Positions 28,501-39,309 of a stretch of DNA of 64,000 nt are shown here, piece by piece; within the stretch, counting starts at the first letter, position 1, and each line of letters starts with the position of its first letter. The stretch comes from Cruorifilaria tuberocauda. Taxonomy: Eukaryota; Nematoda; Chromadorea; Rhabditida; Onchocercidae. Location: contig JABVXU010000208.1 in the NCBI GenBank assembly GCA_013365365.1, positions 1 to 64,000 on the forward strand, read 5' to 3'. The notes beneath the pieces were generated by a model, which was not told the DNA's origin, ran no database searches, and saw only the letters and a program-made list of their open reading frames with translations. The position numbers were made by a program, and so were the translations under genes.

Positions 28501-31165
28501 GAATAGATGAGTTGTTTTCTTTGTTAATATCTATTAGTGCATCCTGAAATTGTATACATTTTCTTATTATTTGTAATTGCATTTTTGTTTTTGCAAATTA
28601 TGTTGTCTTGTTCCCATTCTGCCCAAAATTTTTTAAAAAGGTTATGACTTCATAAATCTAAGGATACCAACTAATAATTTCAATGCAGAGAATAAGTGCT
28701 TCCTAATGAATTCCGCAAGGAAACAGCCAGACGGGAAGTATCAAAATATCTGGCTGATTGATTTAGTAATCCTAGTCATTTTTTTTCTTCTTTGACTGTT
28801 ATGCTAACATTTAAGTTTTGTACATTATGCGATCCAATCATTTTGGAGATAAATTTTTTAGTGGCTTTAGCGATATTATTCCAGAAATATTTTAACTGTA
28901 TATTTGCTAGCCTTTTTGCTTATTTTTCTATTTCTTGTTCCCTATGTTTCTTATTTAGGAGGTGTAATCTGCAATTGTTTTATATAAAATATAATTAATA
29001 TGGCCTGTTAATTTTACTACTAATACTGCTTTACTCATCTCGTTCCGTTCATTCATTTTCTGTTCTTCGTTTAAATATCGTGCTTTTTATGGTTTGTAAT
29101 AATGTGTAATTTTGAGAAAATAGTATCAGAATTATGAGGAAGCATGAGGATTTTCGGTCGATCTCTACATTCCTAATTTGTATAATTGTAAAATTTCCAA
29201 TTTCATCTGTCTGGAAATAAATTTAGGAAAGCATATTGAAGATTTGAAGGAAATTTTGTAAATTTCACTGAGTTACGCCTTACTTTTGTTTACCTCATCT
29301 TTTGCGGAAATCAGTACATATTGAAGGCAAGATGCATTCGTTAAATAGATCTGATATGTTGCAGTTTTTGGATAGTGTTACTTTTAGTTTGTCTTCCATA
29401 GTTGATTTCAACTAGAATTGTTGATTTCATAAATAGCACAACGTTTTGAGAATATAATATTTTTTTGTTTGTTTGTAATGAGCGTTAAATGTCGCATTTG
29501 CCAAAGTTTCTTCCTAGTTAGAAGTTGTCGCGTTTGTGTCGGTTAGTCATGAAAAAAGTGGAATATTGTTTTGATATTCATCCAAAGTCTATCATAAATG
29601 TCCCATATATTAAACTAATTCCGGTATGTTATTCATAAATTTGGTCTCTCGTCTCGAAACATATCTAATTTCTGAAATGTGCTCGAAAAGTATTGCCTTG
29701 GAAAATTGTTGGCGTATTTTTGCTAGGTAAATAACTAGGTGTATGACTTGTGCAGTTGCGCATGATTGTGTTAGGCCTGCAGAATGGATAATCCGGTAGA
29801 TGCTCATCTTTATAGCTATGGATTGTTTTCTCGATATTCAAAATTATTGTATACTGTTGTATTGTATATTTCTATTTTTTCCTGTTTTCAATTCTGCATT
29901 TGCTCAACTGTTTTCGAAAGCGCTTTTCATTTGCAATTTCAGTTAGAATGCAGGATGAAAATGTTTCTCTGGTTTCTTTCATTTAGAGAAGAAAGAAAAA
30001 CTCAAGAGCTTCCTGAAAAACGTGATAGCTCAGAATAAACGTGAGAAGAAAAAGACTTCAGTTATTTCATCCTCAATTCAGTTATCGTTGTCCATAATAT
30101 ATATGCAAATGCCTATCATTATAGCTTACAGCTCTCCTTCTGTGTTTCCGTCGAAAGTTTCGCAATTTTTTTTGCAGGAAATTTCACAATTTAATGAAGA
30201 CCGGATTGGGTCAGCTACGTAAATATGTAGATTAATTAAGGTATATGGTAATTTCATGTATTTCAGTATTCGTAATTTAGTCTTTTTTCTTGAAAAACTA
30301 TAATAATGTTGAAAAAGTTTCCCTATGACTGATAGAAAATTTTACTAAGGAATGATCCATGACTAATTAACCGCAAGTATCATTTTCCTGAGTGAGTAAT
30401 CGTAATTTCCGCAGTTCGGTTTGAGAGAAGTTGGAATGGAAAAAGAAATAGTGGAATAGAATGCTGGAATGGCGAAGCCATCAGCAGTAATTTGAAGTCC
30501 TAACAGAATCCCAGAATTTGGACTTCGAAATGCAGTTTTGTTTATTTAATTGTCTAAAATTCTTCGTATAATTTGTTTTATTTTTTTCATATTGATATCC
30601 ATAGAGTCAAAAATAAATATGTTCCTCTCACTGATGAAGTATGCATTGAAATTATCAAAATGTTCGGAAACTTCCATCGTATTTTTGTTTATGTTTGATT
30701 TTTCATGAAATTTATTTTTTGTTAAAATTGGCTCTTTACATGAATAAATTGTACTTTGGTTGTAAACTGTACTGTCGATAGCATAAGTTTGTTCAATATG
30801 GAATTGTCTCATCTAATTTAACTACTTAAAGCTATGATGGATTTGTTCAATTCAACAATGTACGGCTGTATATTAAGCTAATTATATATTCAAATTTGAA
30901 TAATTCTGATTGGGCACTGAATTTTCGTTCATAGCAATTTTTAATTTCTGTAGTGGAAGATAACTGATTCGTAGATCAACGAAGTATCATCTGCATCAAA
31001 GTAAATAAATGGAATCTCCGATGCATATTTTTGTTATTTCCTTAATAAAAGAGGAAGCAAATATGAAGAATGTTTTTTAGGTGAATGTATTGGAGCAAAG
31101 CCATTAACTATTTCAGTTGAACGCTGCTTTTCTGAGAAGTCTGGAAGAAACATTTGAAGGTAGTT
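28501..31165. other. NAA15 to PHKG intergenic region with possible small gene
   Basis: About 2.7 kb. Between 29770 and 30240 there are several exon-like signals on the plus strand. A GCAG acceptor lies just before an ATG at 29784. An open stretch at 29987-30060 includes LKSFLKNVIAQNKREKKKTS and has an acceptor at its left edge. A strong TTTTTTTTGCAG acceptor lies at 30166-30177. No complete phase-consistent model could be fixed. The rest looks like the NAA15 3' region and the PHKG promoter. Confidence 0.4.
29987..30222 (+). CDS. Possible 3' exons of a small unrecognised gene
   Basis: Two pieces can be joined. The exon at 29987-30060 (K/E-rich helix, including KSFLKNVIAQNKREK) follows CATTTAG and ends at GTTATT. 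The second at 30178-30222, after TTTTTTTTGCAG, reads EISQFNEDRIGSAT and then a stop in the same phase. The second exon also reads sensibly in another frame (KFHNLMKTGLGQLRKYVD, then a stop near 30234), which would need a different first donor. The 5' end was not found. No family recognised. Confidence 0.2.
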
Positions 31166-34100
31166 ATGGCTGATTATTTCGAGTTGGATGATGAATTGGA
31201 TGCTGCAGGTTTCTTTTTTCTTATGAAAAAAGTTTTTTGCTCTATTTCGCATGAAATAATCCAAATCTGGAGTAGAATCGAAATATACATAAAGTCGGTA
31301 AGAGAATTTCATTAAATTTTTTCTGAAAACTCGCTGGAATTTCGTTAAGAATAACAAGTTATTGAAATAAGTTTGTATCATTGCAGATGAAACGGATCAA
31401 TCTGAAGCGCTCGAAACTTCGACATCTGAATTTTACAAAGCTTTCGAAGTAAAAAATGTATGTTATTTTAACAGGTACTGAAATAAAAGGGAAGGTTATA
31501 GCTGAAAATTTATCTGTATTATTTGTTTAATTGTTTTAGTTTTTATTTGTTTAATGTGGAATATGGTACTAATGTTGTTGTTGATGTTAAGTATTTTGAT
31601 GATAGCTGTTTGTGATTAATGCTTATTTTCCTAAAAGAGGCTATAATAGCGGCCATCAATTAATTCCTTGGTAATATGCATGTAATAATTCGTTTAAATT
31701 TATTTGCAGAAGGAAATTTTTTTTGAAGGTATTGGGGCATGGATTAGCATCAACTGTTCGGCTCTGTATTGAAAAAGGAACAGGTTTGGAATTTGCAGTA
31801 AAAATTGTTGATATCAGTACAGAGCGTCAGTCAGAAGTGGAAGCTCGTCGACTGTATAATGAAACGATTAGTGAAGTGAATTTACTACGACAACTTTCAA
31901 ATCATCCTTCAATTAGTAAGCTTCGTAGTGTTATTTGTTTCCCTAGTTTCTTTTAATGGAGAAATTAAATTTAATGGAAAATCACCTTGGTCTTAAAGAA
32001 GTTTTATCCAGGTAAACATTAAATTTCAGAAACGAAATAGTAGATCTATTAAGCTCAGTTAAACTTTCCGTCATGATACGTGAACTCCACTTCGCATTTG
32101 TTTTTAATGCTTCATATTCAAGTTTGTACATTTGTTTTTTACGAAGTGATGTTTAACAAATTAAAGGCTCAAACATTAATTTATATAGCACAAATTCTTC
32201 AATCGTCAATTTTTTTGATTGTTGCTTTCAGTTAGTATACATGGCTTCTACGAAACACCGGCATTTCTTTTTGCTGTTTTTGAAATGTAAGTTTATTCTC
32301 ACTTGAAAAAGATAAGAGATCGGGTTTATTCGAAGTGAGGATAGATTTACAATTCGTTTTTGAAAGATACTATATGTTTATTACATATATTACATATTGT
32401 GGCCAGCAGCTTGATTTTTTCAGTTCTAGAATCAACGATTTTACTGATTGTTTTTAGTGATTGCAGTTTTGCAGTGTTCCTTCCACAAGACTTCCAGCTC
32501 AAGCGTATCGTAGTAATTCCGTTTTTACTCTTTACCTTAATTCATATGGATGTTGCGAAGTTGACCCCATTTTCTTCATAACAATGTATAGAGATATTTG
32601 TTTTCGTATTCTTAGCTATCGTTGTTTTCAGGGCGCCAAAAGGTGAATTGTTCGATTTTCTTAATAAATCTGTAACAGTTAGTGAGAAAAAAGCAAGGCG
32701 TTTGATGCGACAACTTTTTAATGGTGTTGCTTATATGCACGATAAAAATATTGTGCATAGAGATATCAAGGTACTTATATTTCTTGCCTATTATCATGTT
32801 TTTGATAGAAATTTTCACATTTGAAATATCTGCATATTCCCAATGATTTATAATTCATCATGTTTTGAACTATAATTTTTTTTGATGAAATTTTAGTTGG
32901 AAAATATTCTTTGTATTGATGATGAAAGAATTGTGATTAGCGATTTTGGCTTCGCCACCCAATTACAACCCGGACAAAAGTTGAGAGGTCGTTTTGTATC
33001 TTTCATTTATTTCTTGAAAATTACCTTACTGAATTTAGTGAAAGAAAAGTTAAGTATCGGGCAGAATTGTGAATCACATGCAAATTTTTGTAAAGATTAA
33101 ATGCAAGTATAGCTTTGCAAGAATAACTTTCAGAATTATTGGGAACACCTGGTTATTTAGCACCTGAAATGCTGAAATGTCAGATGTACGAGGATGTAGA
33201 TGGATACAGTGTTGAAGTGGATGACTGGGCGCTTGGTGTTATTTTATATACTTTTTAAGTTCCTTGCCATCGATTCTTAATTTTACATTAAGTTTATTAA
33301 TGATTTAATATTTCTTTTCTCACAGCAAAAAAAAGGATTAGAGATATTGTTCAGATTAAGAAGTTAGCAAGAATGTATTGCTTTCATAGTAATAGTGTTA
33401 TATTGGTTTATTCCTATTACTGAAAAAATGAGAAGTTTTTTAACATATAGATAGTTTTATAGATTTAGATATAGATATAGAAACATTAGTGTTCCTATTT
33501 TAGACTTGCTGGTTGTGCGCCTTTCTACCATCGGCGACAGTTAATGATGCTTCGTATGATACAGGAGGCGAAATATGAATTTCGAGCTGATCAGTGGTCT
33601 CAAATCACCTTCGATGCCAAAGATTTAGTTTGTTCTCTTTCTACTACTGAAAGAGATAAATCTTTAAATTTTCAAGTGTTTTTTTGGATTCTTGTATTTA
33701 TCTGAAGATTTTTTAACTTTGAAAATTACCTGAACATTTTGATTTGCACTGTAACCATATACAATCCTCTTATAATCATTTAGCAAACAAAAATCTGAAC
33801 ATATCTGGTGTTTTTCAGATTAGCCATTTGCTAGTTGTTGATGTTCATCAGCGTTTAACAGCAGCCCAGTGTTTGCATCATCCATGGATGAAAACTGCAG
33901 CTGTGACACTAAAGGTTTGTCTCAATCATGAACTGATAAAATGTGCCACAATTTCATTGTTGAGCTAAATTCCATTTATTACTTCTGTAAAATTCCATTT
34001 ATTATGTTCGTTAAAAAACTCTTCCAAAGCTTTTTCCAAAGTGTCGTTTCCAGGTATTTGATTCTTCATTGCTTATTGTGGGTTGTTATTAATTCATTCA

Positions 34101-34696
34101 TGAGGAGCAATAAGAATTTCCGCTGGTATGAAAGGCGAAAAATCAGTATAAGGATCTTTTTTGAAATATCGTGTTTCATCACGATTAGAAGAATTATTAT
34201 TTTTCAGAAGAATGTGACAGAGCAACAAGTTATTGTTGAAAAACGAGATTACAAAAAACTTTGGAAATACTGTATTACAATGGCGCGATTTTTTGTACGT
34301 CTAACGAATATCAAAGTATTGAAGTTACTGTTTGATCGTGATATGCTGAGGGAGCGTCCATTTCGTGATCGTGATGTAAGTATTACTTTTTTTTGAAAAA
34401 GTAAGCTTTTCAATTAATAAATTCTTTTTTTGTGGTGATGAGGAAAAATATTCTACTGTTCTGTGCGCAAAATACTATTTGTCGAATTTTTTTTCAATTT
34501 TGCAATGAAACATTTCGTAGAAGAATTGCTACTATTTGCACACTAAGAATGAATTTAGATTCGACGCGAATCTGAAGCTGCTGTATTTGAAGTGTACGGA
34601 CATTGGGTCAATCGTGGTTTTTACTATTCACGCGATATGTTGTTCGCTAATAAACCGAAGCCAAAATACAGAAAAGTGGAAATTGAGGTTAACTAA
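31166..34696 (+). CDS. phkg: Phosphorylase kinase catalytic gamma subunit
   Basis: Ser/Thr kinase that phosphorylates glycogen phosphorylase; catalytic core of the calcium-controlled PhK complex. Eleven exons: 31166-31208, 31387-31457, 31729-31915, 32232-32286, 32632-32770, 32897-32987, 33134-33254, 33504-33627, 33819-33914, 34208-34375 and 34559-34696, giving 410 residues (human PHKG2 406). The glycine loop is LGHGLASTV (40-48), the ATP-binding lysine Lys63 in FAVKIVD and the catalytic loop HRDIKLEN with Asp163. Metal-binding DFG follows at 181-183. ELLGTPGYLAPE has Glu where most kinases need a phosphorylated residue, as in other PhK gamma subunits, so the domain should be constitutively active. 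The C-terminal about 100 residues (including DYKKLWKYCITMARFFVRL) correspond to the regulatory calmodulin-binding region. Oddity: the donor after exon 7 is TTAAGT instead of GT. Phase and LYT-L-LAG conservation fix the junction there, and readthrough stops at once. Confidence 0.94.
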
Positions 34697-37147
34697 CCTG
34701 AATCGTAATCTTTATTTCTGTTTGCTTGTAATTATTTCATCAATAAATAAGTGGGATCATTTTGCACTGTTGTCATTCTTTGATTTACCTCCTTAGTTCT
34801 ATTTTATCGATTATCCTCACCTAATCTAACAAATCGCGGGCGATATAATAATATAAGTTCACAAAATTCTTGAATTGAGGCATTAATGTATCTTTTTTTA
34901 TTGATGATTCGAACATCACTGTTATTTTTGATTTGAGTTTAAAAGAAACTTTTTAATTTCAACAGTTTATATGAGCTCTATCATGGTTTTTCTCTATTTT
35001 TGCTGCGGAATGCTAAAATTTCCTTTTTCTTGAATATAGGGTTAAAATAAATTGTTTTTTTTCCAAAGTAGAAGAATCAGTGCAGTTTTTCCGCAATTAC
35101 TGTATATCATTTTGTGCAGCTGAACTCGCATGTGTAAAAAATCTAATAAGTGCCATATTTAGTGCTGCTTGCTATTTGCGACGTAATTTTGAAAAAAATG
35201 ATTTAATCATCAAACCTATTTTTTCTGCATGAATTCACTTCAGTGAGCGCTGGTGTTGCCACTATAAAGTCATTATATTTAGTAAGATGTTAGATGGCTA
35301 TAAATAGTTTCAATTATACGAAGCTGCATCGACAGCCAATCCCGTTCAGTACGATCAATGCTGACTAAGATCTGAGATGATCTAGTTGCTTAGTTACTCC
35401 GGTTTTGTTTCAGTTAATGTACTTCCTTAGTTGATTCTCTTATCTTTTACCAAGTATTCCTTAAATGTGCCATTTCAACTATTAATGTTTAGATCACTTA
35501 TATTTAATATTTTCGACTTTGATAAATTTATTGTTACGCGTGATTTTTTATAACAATCAAATGATCTCTGTTAGATATATAGCATAAATCTACTGAAAAC
35601 TGAGTGAAAGAGTTAATTCATAATTATAACTGCGTTTGTATTGCAACAAAATCTTAAAATTGCCTAGTGGAAATTAAATTTCATGGTACATATAATAGCA
35701 TGGGATAAGAAAAGGAGATAGAAGGTTCTGTCAGTCCCATTGTAGTTAATTTTTAGGAGAAAGTTTACACATATTGAGGAAAGAGAGAGAGAAGGAAGTT
35801 ATATCTACAACAAAATTGAATTGGAAATTGAAAATATGAAATTAGGGCCAAGCTATTCTAGTAAAAGTGCATTCTATAGTGAGAGAGTTGGGTTTCCGAC
35901 TTCTGAAAATTGAATTATAGCTTGCGATTTAGGTGGAACCAAAAATAAAGCTCATTAGCAAATGCTAATAAGCAAATGTTAATTTACAAATACAATGAAT
36001 TGTGAGTTTCAGCTCTTCATTAAGTTTTTTGAAGACATTTCTTTCGATCCTTCAATTTAGGACATTCAGTGAAATATATAAATATTCCCTTCTCTTTTAA
36101 CTTTAAAGTGCATTTCTGGAGCTAAGCTTCCAATAGAGCTTACCTTTCATTTTTTGAAGCTCAACATCATTTCGAATTTTTCTGCCTTAATTTAATAAGA
36201 CGACATAGTAAAGAATGTACAGAATTTTATGATAGAAATTAATTTTGTTCAAAATTTGTTGAAGGAAGAGGTATGTATTGCTTGATAGGTTAAGAAATAA
36301 AATGTCAAAAAGTTTTGTAAAATCAATAAATATTTTGAATTAACATGCGTTAAACCGCACAAATTTAATAAATCTATATCCGAACTTATTCAACACAATT
36401 TGCCATTGTCAATTGATTTAAAGGAGTAGAACTATCATAATTCCTTGTGACAATGTTATTAACATTGGTTTCTCACTATGAATGATCCAACTAATAATTA
36501 TTATTTTTATTATTAGAATCTTGACTAATGTAACTTTGCACTAGCAGCACTATTAAGAAAAGCAAATAAACATATCGTATGGAATGTGTGGCAAGAATGA
36601 TGAAACACATCACTTCATCTTGATCATCTCTATCGGAAATCTAACACCGCTTCTCAGGGAGATGAAGTAAGATGCTAAGGAGCATCGGATTCTCCCATGA
36701 TTTTTAAAATCTATTCCAACTCATATCCTATATTTGAAGTATTGAAATTTCATCAAAATAAAATGGTAGTAGATTTTTGGCTACAAAAGTCATACACTTT
36801 CTCATTTAATAATATAACAGTTCAAGAAAGGATAAAAAATTGTTTCGTAACGTGACACTAAAACTTAAATTCCAAGACAAATTTGATTCGAAGACAGCTT
36901 TTCTGCTATTCATTTTCAAGTTTTCGTTTCACACAGAGAAATTTACCGAATATATACCCAGCCATTTTTCTCACCCTGAAATTCTCGATTAAATCGATAA
37001 CACATAACGACAATCAATAATTAAGTAATATTTACATTCACTCTAATCTTCTATTTCTAAATCAAAAATAAAATTCTGCCATGCATTAGAATTGTTTGTG
37101 GGAATTTTTTTTTCGGTCCATCACAAAAGAGCAATAGTAGACGACGG
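34697..37147. other. Convergent intergenic region
   Basis: About 2.45 kb between the 3' ends of PHKG (+) and the minus-strand gene at 37148-39309. It contains only short frames and AT-rich DNA with no exon chain. It is presumably 3' UTRs and spacer. Confidence 0.5.
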
Positions 37148-39309
37148 TCAGATAAAAGTGGACATCCGTCGTTTTGGTGGCTTTTTTGATGGTCGACGAC
37201 TGTTTCCCGCAGAAGAAAATGATGCTAATAAGCCACACCATTTCGAAATTCTTTTGTCACCAACAGCTTCTTTGGTGTTGAGGAAATTCATACTGCTTCT
37301 TTCAGGTTTTGCTGCTTTCGCGAAAGAAGTTGACGAGCTTTTAGAGAAAGTCTAGAAATAGAGACAAATTTGAGATAGAAGAATGGATATGATCAGACGT
37401 GATAAAAGGATCTTAAGCAATTGTTCCGTCTAAACTGAATTAACTATCTCAGCTTATCTTGTTTGAATGCTCTCTCATTCACGGTCCGTGTTGAATTATA
37501 GTGCTATCAAGATAAGTTTTACACGTGGATTATCGGAATCATCGATGGATGGAAGACGAATAGATGGCGGCTCTTGAACAGAGTGATGTCGTCGCTGTTT
37601 GCGTTTAGTTTCTTCTGCTATTTCAGAAAGAGCTCGTGCATCTTCTCTGAAATCACTCATTTCAATTGATTTAATATTTCTCATTATTTACTGGAAATGA
37701 GAAACAAAATTTAGGTGCACAAAGGTTAATATTAAGCTACTAGAAAATTGAGTGGAGTGAGAAAATTTCTCGAACAAAAGTAAGTGCGAGAACCAGAAAT
37801 TAACTAAAGTGTTAGGAAATGATATATACTGCTTTGGCGATCCAGTAAAAGAATAGAAAACTAATTAACTGGTTAAAAGCGCAGGCAAGGATGAGAAATA
37901 ATGATCTTTCCTTCCAATCCCACTGCTGCGCTATCTATCTCATTTTGTTCACGCAAATCCACGCAAGCGATTTTTAGTACATGGTTATACAGGAAGCATA
38001 CTTATAAACACACGAAGAAAATTCAATATTTAAATGGACTTTTATAAAAGATCAAAATGAGTATGATCCAGAAGAGTTGGAATTATCTTTGCATATAATT
38101 TATAAGAGCAAGAAGTAAGAAGGAAATAACTTACAAATGAAGATGTGCCACTTTTTCCAGAAATTTTGCTTCGTCTTCTCTGTAAAATGAACTATACACA
38201 ACGATGAGTATCTGTCCATGAAACAATGAATAACTGTATGAGAATCTGTTGAATTTCATTAACTTCTGTTAATGAGTGATTTTAATGACCATTAATGACT
38301 AATATTTCATACATGTTACTTTTACAGCGATGTCACTTTGTGTAAAAATAGTATTTAGTATAGATGGATTTATTTAGCACTCTAATTAACTAAATCATTT
38401 AACTAATATAGCAGTAATAGTAAAATGATTTCAGCTGAAAACTGATACAAACGTATAACGGTTGAAGTCAGCTGTTATTTTGTCAGAAAAATTACTGTGC
38501 AGTTCAGTTTTATGATTTTTTTGTTTTTACTATTCTTGAAATAATCCAGAAGCACAAGTGAAAAAAAAGTATCACTTTGATGAAGTTTTGAAACTTTTCA
38601 TAGATCATGCAAAAAGAGTCACTTTCTAAAAACGAAAAAAAGTAGAATTTATAAGCCTAGTATTATTGAAATCATGAGATATCTGAATGAAAAGAGGAAA
38701 CTTCTAATTTAGAGTGTTAAAATCATTCCAGTTAGATCACATAATGCAATTTTGATATTCCGATTTTAACAACTAATTACACTGATAGAGAAATCCACAA
38801 ATTCAGACTATCTCAACTAATCTGAATTGTTGCAATTTCTGAGAATTTCGATTCCCTTTTATCTGCTATTTAATTTCAAAGATCAAAACGAAACGAGATT
38901 ATCAGTGTTCAACTGCAACTGCAATTAATGCTTTATATCAAAGATCATTTATTACATCAAACATTATAGCAATTTCTTTTTAATATGACTGTTTGCAAGC
39001 ACCCGCTTTTTTACGCTCCCTTTATATATCTTCATTTCGGATTTAATTAATTAATTATTCAGAGATATTGAAATTACTTTTTTAAAGAAGCTTTAATTAG
39101 ATTCTAAAAAAATTTCAGTACTTCACAAACTTTCTCGCAGCTTTCAAACAAATATTCTCATTCAGAACAAAGAATCAATGATCAAGAAGCATTAGATCCT
39201 CGTGTGATAACTTTTCACTGCAATTGATAAAAAATCACCTCGCAACTTTCTGAATTCGTTCACATTGCACTTCCATGCTAGATAACTTCTTCTTTTTCTC
39301 CTTGGACTT
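37148..39309 (-). CDS. Unrecognised basic coiled-coil protein with C-terminal PDZ ligand (partial or complete)
   Basis: Four minus-strand exons join cleanly in phase: 39239-39309, 38135-38179 (45 bases), 37523-37646 and 37148-37351. They have strong acceptors (GTGTTTTTTAG, TTCATTTTACAG, TGATTTCAG, CTATTTCTAG) and GT donors. They encode about 147 residues. First comes a Lys-rich stretch (KSKEKKKKLSS), then a charged helix (QKVAREDEAKFLEKVAHL, LEDARALSEIAEETKRKQRR). A candidate PKA-type site RRHHS and a Ser-rich region follow. The C-terminus is highly basic and ends STFI, a class I PDZ-binding motif. An internal Met at codon 12 could be the start. Upstream exons in 39310-43904 were looked for and not found, so it may be the tail of a larger gene. 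It resembles the general plan of SANS-like scaffold proteins, but the likeness is too weak to name it. Confidence 0.6.

Noticed and set aside
37092..37355. 87-codon plus-strand ORF beginning MFVGIFFSVHHK
   Set aside because: It is the antisense shadow of the minus-strand exon at 37148-37351, which has proper splice signals and phase.
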